A stretch of 64,000 nt of DNA from Streptomyces sp. AC1-42W. Lineage in GTDB: Bacteria; Actinomycetota; Actinomycetes; Streptomycetales; Streptomycetaceae. The translations under genes and the position numbers were made by a program. The notes below the pieces were generated by a model. It made no database searches, was not told the DNA's origin, and saw nothing but the letters and a program-made list of their open reading frames with translations. The stretch covers positions 3,120,001 through 3,184,000 of the forward strand of contig NZ_QKWY01000001.1 of the NCBI RefSeq assembly GCF_003248355.1, in the 5' to 3' direction. Of this stretch, positions 23,719 to 31,510 are shown one piece after another (the stretch's first letter is position 1; each line of letters opens with the position of its first letter).

Positions 23719-24603
23719 ATGGCAGAGCTCCCCGTCACATTTATCCAGGTCACCGACATCACACGCATCACACCGCGGATGGCCCGCGTGACGTTCGAGG
23801 CCGACCTCCTCGACGACTCCGTCGGCCTGACCCCGGACCAGCAGCTCAAGCTCTGCTTCCCCCGGCCCGGCCAGTCGCGCCCCGTCCTGCCGGAGCAGAG
23901 CGACGACGCGACGGGCTGGTACCAGGCATTTCTGGCCATTCCGGAGGACGAGCGGCCCTGGATGCGCAGCTTCACCCTCCGCCGGCGCGTGCCCGGGACG
24001 AACACCGTCGAGGTCGATTTCGTTCTGCACGGCGACAGCGGCCCGGCCAGCGCCTGGGCCGGCTCCGCCCGCCCAGGCGATCGGCTCGGCATGGTCGGCC
24101 CCTCCGCGCTCTACGCCGGACCGGTCTCCCTGACGGACTCGATCACCTCCGCCGACTGGCTGCTGATCGCCGGCGACGAGACTGCACTGCCCGCCATCGC
24201 CACCCTGCTGGAGGCCCTGCCCGAGCGGACCTGCGCCCAGGTCTACATCGAGGTCGCCGAACGCGCCGAGCAGCAGACCTTCCGGACGGCGGGCGACGTC
24301 ACCCTGCACTGGCTGTACCGCGACGGAACCCAGGCCGGCCGCAGCGAAGCCCTGGCCGACGCCGTCCGCGGCGCCGAGTTCCCGCCCGGGCGCCCCTTCG
24401 CCTGGCTGGCCGGCGAGGCGGGCGTCGTCCGGGCCCTGCGGCGCCACCTGGTCAACGACCGGGGGCTCGACAAGCGCGCGATCGACTTCAGCGGCTACTG
24501 GCGCGTCAAGCTCACCCAGGATGACGCCCCGACCGCCGACGACATGGCCGAGGCACAGGAGCGCCTCGCCGAATACCAGGCGGCGGCCGATGGCCAGTCC
24601 TGA
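23719..24603 (+). CDS. Siderophore-interacting-type FAD/NAD(P)H reductase
   Basis: 294 residues from ATG 23719 (ggaagg upstream); a GTG at 23674 is possible but has no ribosome site. Features of the SIP family: RITPRMARVTFEAD at the start, RSFTLRRR (flavin-binding R-x-F-T/Y-x-x-R), the VDFVLHGDSGPASAWA segment, GDETALPAIATLLEALP in the NAD(P)H domain, and a C-terminal GYWRVKLTQDD. SIP proteins reduce ferric siderophores with NAD(P)H. A homologue in actinomycin clusters has no proven role; it could reduce the phenoxazinone chromophore or supply electrons. First gene of the resistance operon; 79 bp separate it from the ATPase. Confidence 0.85.
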   Translation: MAELPVTFIQVTDITRITPRMARVTFEADLLDDSVGLTPDQQLKLCFPRPGQSRPVLPEQSDDATGWYQAFLAIPEDERPWMRSFTLRRRVPGTNTVEVDFVLHGDSGPASAWAGSARPGDRLGMVGPSALYAGPVSLTDSITSADWLLIAGDETALPAIATLLEALPERTCAQVYIEVAERAEQQTFRTAGDVTLHWLYRDGTQAGRSEALADAVRGAEFPPGRPFAWLAGEAGVVRALRRHLVNDRGLDKRAIDFSGYWRVKLTQDDAPTADDMAEAQERLAEYQAAADGQS

Positions 24604-24682
24604 CGAGCCACGCGCCGGAGCCGGTATCCCCGCCGGGCGCCGCGAGTCGGCCGGACCACCGCCGGGCCGAGAGGAGGACTTC

Positions 24683-25666
24683 ATGATCACAGTACGAGGG
24701 CTCGCTCGCCGGTTCACCGTGCGCGGCCAAAGTGTCGAAGCGGTCAAAGGAATCGACTTCGACGTGGCGCCCGGGGAGGTGGTCGGGTTCCTCGGCCCCA
24801 ACGGAGCGGGCAAGACCACGACCTTACGGATGCTCACGACCCTGCTGCGCCCCACCGGCGGAACTGGAACCGTGGCCGGCTGCGACCTGCTGACGGACCC
24901 CCAGGGCGTCCGACGCAGGATCGGCTGCGTCCACCAGGGCGGCGCCGCCTGGCCCGAGTCCAGGGTCGCCGAGGAGATCGAATTCCAGGCCCGGCTCTAC
25001 GGCCTGTCCCGGTCCGAGGCCAGACGGCGCGGGGCCCTGCTCGCCGAGCGACTCGACCTCGCCGGCCTTGACCAGCGCCCCGTCAAGACGCTCTCCGGCG
25101 GTCAGCGCCGCCGGCTCGACATCGCTCTCGGACTGGTCCACGAACCGACGCTCGTCTTCCTCGACGAGCCCACCACCGGCCTCGATCCGCAGAGCAGGGC
25201 CAACCTCTGGGACCACGTCCGCCGCCTGCGCTCCGAGCAGGGCACGACTGTCTTCCTCACCACGCACTACCTCGACGAGGCGGACACGCTGTGCGACCGG
25301 ATCCTCGTCACTGACCACGGCACGATCGTCGCCGAGGGAACCCCCGACGCACTCAAGGCCCGGGTCGCCGGCGACGCGATCACCATCGAGGTGGCCGACC
25401 AGGTCGCGGAGGCGGCCGATGTCGCCGGGCGGCTGACCGGCGCGACCGAGGTGAGCGTCGACGGCGACACCGTGCGCTTCCGGGTGCCCCGCGGCGACGC
25501 CGCCCTGCCGGAACTGCTGCGCACCCTCGACGGCCGGGGGATCACCATGGCCTCGGTCAAGGTCAACCGGCCAACCCTCGACGACGTGTTCCTCAGCCTG
25601 ACTGGACGCTCCCTGCGGGATGGCGACCACGCGCCCCAGGCCAGGGAGGCCGCCCATGCTGCGTGA
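24683..25666 (+). CDS. acmrA: DrrA-type ABC exporter ATPase (self-resistance)
   Basis: 327 residues, ATG 24683 after gaggaggacttc. Walker A is GPNGAGKTTT (38-47), signature LSGGQRRR near 136, Walker B LVFLDEPTTGLDP near 157, and the switch His lies in TTHYLDEAD. A C-terminal extension as in DrrA ends in TLDDVFLSLTG. With the next gene it forms a daunorubicin-exporter-like pump, expected to remove actinomycin from the cytoplasm. Codon 48 is TTA, so expression may be bldA-dependent. The stop overlaps the permease start by 11 bp. Confidence 0.92.
   Translation: MITVRGLARRFTVRGQSVEAVKGIDFDVAPGEVVGFLGPNGAGKTTTLRMLTTLLRPTGGTGTVAGCDLLTDPQGVRRRIGCVHQGGAAWPESRVAEEIEFQARLYGLSRSEARRRGALLAERLDLAGLDQRPVKTLSGGQRRRLDIALGLVHEPTLVFLDEPTTGLDPQSRANLWDHVRRLRSEQGTTVFLTTHYLDEADTLCDRILVTDHGTIVAEGTPDALKARVAGDAITIEVADQVAEAADVAGRLTGATEVSVDGDTVRFRVPRGDAALPELLRTLDGRGITMASVKVNRPTLDDVFLSLTGRSLRDGDHAPQAREAAHAA
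24824..24826 (+). other. TTA codon in exporter ATPase (codon 48)
   Basis: The Leu directly after the Walker A threonines is encoded TTA in frame (GKTTTL). It is a second bldA-type control point, this time on self-resistance. Confidence 0.85.
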
Positions 25667-26423
25667 CACCCAACTGATCTTCGTGCGGGACATGAAGCTC
25701 GCGCTGCGCAGCCCGACCTGGCTGCTCATCGGGATCATGCAGCCGCTCCTGTACCTGTTCCTCTTCGGACCCCTCATGGTGTCCGTGGTCGACCACACCC
25801 CCGGGTTCCCGCCCGGCGGCGCCTGGGAGGTCCTCACCCCGGCCCTCATCGTCCAGACGGCACTGTTCAGCGGCGCCTTCGCCGGGGTGGGACTGCTGAC
25901 CGAGTACCGGGTCGGCGTCGTCGACCGCTTCCGCGGCACGCCCGCGAGCAGGGCCGCCCTGCTGTTCGGTAAGGTCTTGGCCCAAGCAGCGCAAGCCACC
26001 GCGCAGTCCGTACTGATCGTGCTGGTGACGCTGCTCGTCTTCGACCTCGACGCCTCACTGAGCGGGCTGCTGCTCAGCCTGGCGATCGCCGCGGTTCTGG
26101 CCATCACGCTGTCCTCGGGATCGTACGCACTGGCGATGGTCCTTAAGAGCGAGGCCGCGTTCCCCGCGCTGATGAACGCCGTGCTCCTGCCGCTCCTGCT
26201 GCTGTCCGGCGTGCTCCTGCCGGTCTCCGAGCAACTGGCGCCCGGCTGGCTGTACAGCCTGGCCCGGATCAACCCCCTGACCCACGTGGTCGACGCCGAA
26301 CGTGCGGCGTTCCGGGGGGACATGAGCACCACGGAGCTACTGACCGGCTCCCTCGTGCTGCTGGTCATGGCCGTCCTCGCCCTGCTGTGGGGAACACGGA
26401 CCTTCCGCAAGGAGAACGCCTGA
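25656..26423 (+). CDS. acmrB: DrrB-type ABC exporter permease
   Basis: 255 residues from ATG 25656, with agggagg just upstream and overlapping the ATPase gene. About six membrane segments are visible, including LLIGIMQPLLYLFLFGPLM, ALFSGAFAGVGLL, LIVLVTLLVF and LLPLLLLSGVLLPVSE, ending near LLVMAVLALLWGTRTF. The conserved RVGVVDRFRGTPASR loop of ABC-2 permeases is present. It pairs with the preceding ATPase in export of the antibiotic. Confidence 0.92.
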   Translation: MLRDTQLIFVRDMKLALRSPTWLLIGIMQPLLYLFLFGPLMVSVVDHTPGFPPGGAWEVLTPALIVQTALFSGAFAGVGLLTEYRVGVVDRFRGTPASRAALLFGKVLAQAAQATAQSVLIVLVTLLVFDLDASLSGLLLSLAIAAVLAITLSSGSYALAMVLKSEAAFPALMNAVLLPLLLLSGVLLPVSEQLAPGWLYSLARINPLTHVVDAERAAFRGDMSTTELLTGSLVLLVMAVLALLWGTRTFRKENA

Positions 26424-26452
26424 CGGCACCGCCCGCAGGCCCACCCGAGACC

Positions 26453-26486
26453 GGGCTCCCCCTTACATCCCCCGGAGGGGGAGCCC
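26453..26486 (+). promoter_or_regulatory. Inverted repeat between exporter and UvrA-like gene
   Basis: Perfect 10-bp arms gggctccccc and gggggagccc around a 14-base loop in the 86-bp gap before the uvrA-like gene. It could attenuate or process the transcript so that the third resistance gene is expressed at a different level. Confidence 0.6.
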
Positions 26487-26509
26487 ACCCGCACCAGCAA
26501 GGAGCACAC

Positions 26510-28780
26510 ATGAGGACCGACGCCATCAAGGTGACCGGTGCCAGGGAGAACAACCTCAAGAACGTCTCGCTTCGGATCCCGAGACAGCAACTGACCGTCT
26601 TCACCGGTGTCTCCGGCTCGGGCAAGTCGTCCCTGGTGTTCGACACCCTCGCGGCCGAGGCCCAGCGGCAGCTCAACGAGACCTTCAGCGCCTTCGTCCG
26701 GACCTTCCTGCCCGACCACGGGCGGCCGGACATGGACGCCGTCGAGAACATCTCCGCAGCCGTCGTCATCAACCAGAAACGCCTGGGCGGCAACCCGCGC
26801 TCCACCGTCGGCACGGTCACCGACATCAACCCGCTGCTGCGTCTGCTGTTCTCCCGGGCCGGTGATCCCGCGGGCCTGTCACCGAGCGCGTTCTCCTTCA
26901 ACGACCCCCAGGGCATGTGTCCCACTTGCGAGGGCCTCGGCACGACCGTCCGCCTCGACCTCGACGCGTTTCTCGACCGCGCCAGGTCCCTGAACCAGGG
27001 CGCGCTGCTGCACCCGGACTTCTCCACCGACAGCTGGTACTGGCTGAGCTATGTGGAGTCCGGCCTGTTCGACAACGACAAGCCGCTGGCCGACTTCACC
27101 GAGCGGGAAAGGCAGCTGCTGCTGCACGGCGAACTGCCGAACAAGCTCCGCCTCCTCTGGCAAGGCAACACCCTCAACGTTCGTTACGAGGGCCTCGTCG
27201 ACAAGTTCACCCGGCTCTACGTCAAGAAGGAGGACATGTCCGAACGTGGCCGCCGGGTGTTCCAGCGGTTCGCCCGCACCGCCTCCTGCCCCGACTGCGA
27301 CAGCACCCGCCTCGCGCCCGCCGCGCTGGCCACCCGGATCGGCGGCCACCACATCGCGGACCTCACCGCGATGGAGGCACAGCACCTCGCAGCCGTCCTG
27401 GCGGAGCTGGACCTGCCGCAGGTGAAACCGGTCCTGGACGACCTGACCACCCATCTGCACCACCTGGTCGACATCGGACTCGGCTACCTGAGCCTGGACC
27501 GGGAGACCCGCACGCTCTCGGGTGGCGAGTCCCAGCGGATCAAGATGGTCCGGCATCTGTCCAGCAGTCTCACCGAGATGCTGTACGTGTTCGACGAGCC
27601 GAGCGTCGGCCTGCACCCCCGGGACGTGCACCGGCTCAAGGAACTCCTCATCGCGTTGCGGGACAAGGGCAACACGGTGCTCGTGGTCGAGCACGACCCC
27701 GACGTCATGGCCATCGCGGACCATGTGGTCGACATGGGACCGAAAGCCGGGATGCTCGGCGGCGAAGTGGTTTTCGAGGGCAGCTTCGACGCACTCACCC
27801 GTGCCGACACCCTTACCGGGCGCCATCTCCAGCACCGACTGCCTCTCAAGACCGAACCCCGGCGCGCCACCGGGACGCTCACCGTCACCGACGCGACGAG
27901 CCACAACCTCAAGAACGTGACGGTCGGCTTCCCCACCGGCGTCCTGACGGTCCTCACCGGCGTGGCCGGATCGGGCAAGAGCACGCTGGTCAACGACGAG
28001 TTTCTCAGCCGGTACCCCGACGCGATCGTCATCGACCAGTCGGCGGTGAACACCAGCCGACGCTCCAACACCGCCACCTACACGGGCCTGATGGACCCGA
28101 TCCGTAAACTTTTCGCCAACGCCAACAAGGTTAGCGCCTCCCTGTTCAGCGCCAACTCCAAGGGCGCATGCCCCAACTGCCAGGGGCTCGGCGTCCTCTA
28201 CACCGACCTGGCGTTCATGGACACGCTGAAGTCGGTGTGCGAGGTCTGCCGAGGCCGCCGTTTCTCCGAGGACGTCCTCGGCTACCGCCTGCGGGGCAGG
28301 TCCATCAGCGACGTCCTGGAGATGACGACGGCCGAGGCGGCGGACTTCTTCACGGAGCCCAAGCTCCGCCCCGTCCTGCACGCCCTGAACGAGGTGGGGC
28401 TGGACTACCTCCGCCTCGGCCAGCCGCTCAGCACTCTGTCCGGCGGCGAGTGCCAGCGCCTCAAGCTCGCGGCCGACCTGCACCGCGTCGGAAGCGTCTA
28501 CGTCATGGATGAACCCACCACGGGCCTGCACATGTCGGATGTCCACCGCCTCCTCGGCATCGTCGAGCGCCTCGTCGACCAGGGCAACACCGTCATCGTC
28601 ATCGAACATAACCTCGACGTCGTCAGGAGCGCCGACTGGATCATCGACCTCGGCCCCGAAGGGGGCAGCGGCGGCGGACGAATCCTGTTCGAAGGAACTC
28701 CGGCCGATCTTCTGAAGGCCACCGGCTCCCACACCGCCGCGCACCTCCGCCAGGACCTCTCGCATGCGGGCCGCGTCTGA
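26510..28780 (+). CDS. acmrC: UvrA-like self-resistance protein (DrrC type)
   Basis: 756 residues, ATG 26510 with aaggag upstream. Two ABC modules: Walker A GVSGSGKSS near 33 and GVAGSGKST near 484, signatures LSGGESQR near 335 and LSGGECQR near 643, and Walker B motifs VFDEPSVGLHP and VMDEPTTGLH. Zinc-type CxxC pairs are CPTCEGLG (about 136), CPDCDSTR (about 260), CPNCQGLG (about 553) and CEVCRGRR (about 575). It is shorter than true UvrA (about 940-970), as are DrrC-type drug-resistance proteins. These are thought to release DNA-bound intercalators or protect DNA, which fits actinomycin. Last gene of the cluster on this side. Confidence 0.92.
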   Translation: MRTDAIKVTGARENNLKNVSLRIPRQQLTVFTGVSGSGKSSLVFDTLAAEAQRQLNETFSAFVRTFLPDHGRPDMDAVENISAAVVINQKRLGGNPRSTVGTVTDINPLLRLLFSRAGDPAGLSPSAFSFNDPQGMCPTCEGLGTTVRLDLDAFLDRARSLNQGALLHPDFSTDSWYWLSYVESGLFDNDKPLADFTERERQLLLHGELPNKLRLLWQGNTLNVRYEGLVDKFTRLYVKKEDMSERGRRVFQRFARTASCPDCDSTRLAPAALATRIGGHHIADLTAMEAQHLAAVLAELDLPQVKPVLDDLTTHLHHLVDIGLGYLSLDRETRTLSGGESQRIKMVRHLSSSLTEMLYVFDEPSVGLHPRDVHRLKELLIALRDKGNTVLVVEHDPDVMAIADHVVDMGPKAGMLGGEVVFEGSFDALTRADTLTGRHLQHRLPLKTEPRRATGTLTVTDATSHNLKNVTVGFPTGVLTVLTGVAGSGKSTLVNDEFLSRYPDAIVIDQSAVNTSRRSNTATYTGLMDPIRKLFANANKVSASLFSANSKGACPNCQGLGVLYTDLAFMDTLKSVCEVCRGRRFSEDVLGYRLRGRSISDVLEMTTAEAADFFTEPKLRPVLHALNEVGLDYLRLGQPLSTLSGGECQRLKLAADLHRVGSVYVMDEPTTGLHMSDVHRLLGIVERLVDQGNTVIVIEHNLDVVRSADWIIDLGPEGGSGGGRILFEGTPADLLKATGSHTAAHLRQDLSHAGRV

Positions 28781-28863
28781 TCTCTGATCATCGGGGCCGT
28801 GGCGGCAACGTCGTGAGCCGACGTGCTCGTCGCGCCGGATGAGGTGAAGGACGAGAACGGCCT

Positions 28864-29015
28864 TCACCACGTCGGTGATCCGGGACGACGGTCTCTGCCG
28901 GAGCGGTTCGGGGTGTCAGCAGCGATTCGGTCGATCGGCAGCAGGGTGCCGTCGAGGATCACCAAGGCCAGGCGGCTCGCGGTCCGCATGACCTGGGCCG
29001 GGCTGGGAGCGAGCG
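28864..29015 (-). pseudogene. IS5-family transposase fragment
   Basis: A short leftward frame reads SPAQVMRTAS then VILDGTLLPIDRIAADTPN, the first catalytic Asp region of Streptomyces IS5-type transposases. It then degenerates to a stop at 28864. No ends or other catalytic residues are present. It is a scar of an old insertion just outside the resistance operon. Confidence 0.7.
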
Positions 29016-29036
29016 TGGCTCAGGAGTATCGCCCCA

Positions 29037-29306
29037 CACGTGCTCCGGCACACCCGCGCCTCAGTCCTGCGGGAAGCCGGAGAGTCCGTAGTGACTCTGG
29101 CCCGGTGGCTCGGACACGCCTCGCCGACGATCACCCTCGGTTACTATGCTCACTTCATGCCGGAGGCTGGCAGCAAGGGGCGCGGTGTCGTCGACGGTCT
29201 GCTGGGGGAGAGGGGAGACCGGCTCAACAGCCGAAACCGCCCTGATTTGCGCCAGGGTCATCGACCGCAGGGTTCAGCCTCGACGCTCCAGAGAAGCGGT
29301 CCGTGA
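29037..29306 (+). pseudogene. Tyrosine recombinase (integrase) C-terminal fragment
   Basis: The frame contains HVLRHTRASVLREAGESVV, LGHASPTIT and YAHFMPEAGSKGRG: the second catalytic Arg, the His and the tyrosine nucleophile region of phage/ICE integrases. Everything upstream of the HxxRH box is missing. It continues to a stop at 29306, with similarity lost after about 29215. Together with the SpdB2 remnant it points to past integration of a conjugative element near the cluster. Confidence 0.8.
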
Positions 29307-29962
29307 AGTGCGAGGCCGAAGAGATGGGTGGCCTGGGAAAGTGCTGGAGGAAGTCGTAGCGACCCGCTACGTCACGCCCCTGCGGGAGGGCGGTTCGCTC
29401 CCGGGCATCGTCGAGGCCGACGATCTCGGTACGTATGTAATGAAGTTGCCCACGTGGTGGCGCTGACCTGCATCGATGCGACTGTGCTCGCCGCTGACCT
29501 GCGCGGATAGATCTTTCAGCGTCTTTCGGGATCATGCTGCGTTACGCAGCCGATTCTCCCCACGCGCTCCCCAGGCCCGTCGATACTCCCCAGCGCCTCC
29601 CCAGGGGAAGCTGTTGCGGCGGGCTTGGGGGCACGGGACGTCATGCCGCCGGAGTCGGTGTCAAGGACACGTGGAGTGACTGCCTGCGAGAGCAGGGAAG
29701 GGGCCTGACGCCGAGCGGGCAGGTGCGGGGCGTGATCCTGGGCGCTGGCTGAGCAGTTCGTCTGCGAGGCAGCTGGCGTGCCGATCCTGTGGTGCTGCGC
29801 GCTGATGCCCCTGCTCGAGAGGTGAAGTGCGAACCGCATCTCCGTGGCGCGAGGGCCCAGGCGACCAAAAATGCGTATCAACGATTCGGGTCCCAATTCG
29901 GCCAGCTGCCCTTATGATCACGCAAACGCAGGGGGCCGCGGCCCCTGCGGTACGTGTGTGGG
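29307..29962. other. Gene-free stretch between integrase scar and IS4 element
   Basis: 656 bp with no frame I can support on either strand. It holds four CTCCCCA repeats (29556-29603) and, at 29927-29949, a hairpin with 8-bp arms cgcagggg / cccctgcg. The latter was the leader of the qat operon before the IS4-type element arrived. Confidence 0.6.
29556..29603. repeat. Four CTCCCCA motifs with 11-19-11 spacing
   Basis: CTCCCCA begins at 29556, 29567, 29586 and 29597, i.e. two pairs with 11-bp internal spacing separated by 19 bp. A short dyad ctgcgt-t-acgcag lies just upstream (about 29538-29550). Being next to an integrase remnant, these could be arm-type or attachment-site repeats; this is inference. 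Confidence 0.5.
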
Positions 29963-31493
29963 CAACGTCGCTCGCTTAGTTCATGATCGCGTAGAGTCTC
30001 GGTCTTGTGCCGAGAGATCACATAGTTGGTGAGACGTACCCGGAGCGGGTCCGGATGGGGGTGCTGTCGCGTACGTTCACGCCCGAGCTGGTCGACTTCG
30101 TGGTCGATGAGGCGGGGGCGCGCGAGGAGCGGACCCGGTCGTTGCCGGCCCGGCTGATGGTGTATTTCGTCCTGACGATGTGGCTGTTCAGCGGTGACGG
30201 ATACGGCCTGGTGCTGCGGGAGTTGGTGGAGCACTGGCCGCGCCGGGCGCGGGAGGTGTGGCGTCCGGCGCGCACGGGGTCTCTGACAACGGCGCGGGCC
30301 CGGCTGGGTGCGGGGCCGCTGCGACTGCTCTTCGACCGGGTCGCCGGTTGCACCGGCACTGCGGCCACGCCGGGGGCTTTCTGGCGCGGGCTGCGGCTGA
30401 CCTCCATGGACGGCACGCTGCTGGACGTTCCTGACAGCGAGGCGAACGCTGCCGCCTACACCCGTGCCTCCAACGGAAATCGGCCTGGACCGTACCCGCA
30501 GGTGAGGCTCCTCGCGCTGGTGGAGTGCGGCACGAAGGCGTTGATCGGTGCGGTCTTCGACTCCTTCGCCGTCGGCGAGCGCACCTTGGCCGCCCGCCTC
30601 CTGGTGCACCTGCGGGAAGGCATCCTGTTGATGGCCGACCGGGGCTTTCCAGCCTATGAGCTGTGGCGGGCAGCCGCGGTCACCGGGGCCGAACTCCTGT
30701 GGCGGGTCTCGGATTCCTTCACCCTGCGGCCGCATGAGGTTCTGGCCGACGGCACCTTCCTCACCCGCCTGAACGGGCCGCGCGGCGCCCGGATCACCGT
30801 GCGCGCCGTGGAGTACACCGTGGTCACCACCACGATCGGCGCGGACGGCGACAGTGAGGAGACCTCGGAGCTGTTCTGCCTGATCACCACGCTCCTGGAC
30901 CCCGAGGCGGCACCCGCCGCAGAGCTGGCAGAGCTGTACACCGCCCGCTGGACCAGCGAGACGATCTTCAAGCACATCAAGATCGAACAGCGGGGAGGAC
31001 GCACCGCGACCCTCCGGTCCAACAGTCCCGCCATGGTCGAGCAGGAACTGTGGGCCATGCTCTGCGTCTACCAGGCCGTACACGACCTGGCCGTGGACGC
31101 CGCCCACCACGCGAACCTCCCCGTCTCGCACATCAGCTTCAAGAACACCCTCGCCGCCGCCCGACGTTCCGTCGGCGCGGACTTTCCCCCCTCGGCAACT
31201 GGCCGCCAGGATCCGTGACATCCAGGCCGACCTGACCCGCGAGGCCGTCCGTCCCCGCCCCGGACGTGCCGCACCCCGCGCCACCAAACGCAGCACCACC
31301 GGATACCGCACCCTCAAACCGGACGAGCCCGCCACCACCAAGGTCACCCACACGATCAGCCTCTCGCTCTTCCCCGAAGAACGACGACCACGCAAGCCGC
31401 GGGCGAAGCCGAGACCCCTGCAACTCGCCCCGCAGGAAACGACGTCACCGACACTCAAAGACATGGCGACGGCCATCTAATAGAGCGACGTTG
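29963..31493 (+). mobile_element. IS4-family insertion sequence with 10-bp target duplication
   Basis: 1531 bp bounded by inverted ends caacgtcgctc (29963-29973) and gagcgacgttg (31483-31493). The 10-bp duplication cgtgtgtggg occurs at 29953-29962 and 31494-31503. It carries one transposase frame. The right duplication merges into the ribosome site of qatA (gggaggcggc-ATG), so the element sits directly in the qat leader, in the same orientation as the operon. Confidence 0.93.
30007..31480 (+). pseudogene. IS4-family transposase, frameshifted near its C-terminus
   Basis: GTG 30007. DDE residues are seen in SMDGTLLDVPDS, LMADRGFPAYEL and the Y-R-E-K box YTARWTSETIFKHIK. The first frame stops at 31218 after SVGADFPP. 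The natural continuation (RQLAARIRDIQADLTREAV ... TLKDMATAI) is in the next frame to 31480. The switch is at a run of six C (about 31187-31192); with five C the frame would be continuous. It is either an inactivating 1-base insertion, a sequencing error, or slippage. Catalytic residues lie before the shift. Confidence 0.85.
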
Positions 31494-31510
31494 CGTGTGT
31501 GGGAGGCGGC

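Noticed and set aside
26510..28780. DNA repair gene uvrA
   Set aside because: About 200 residues shorter than UvrA and directly behind a drug exporter; fits the DrrC-type resistance protein better.
28823..29245. Rightward ORFs over the mobile-element scar
   Set aside because: They span unrelated fragments (IS5-type antisense and integrase in another frame) and have no starts with ribosome sites.
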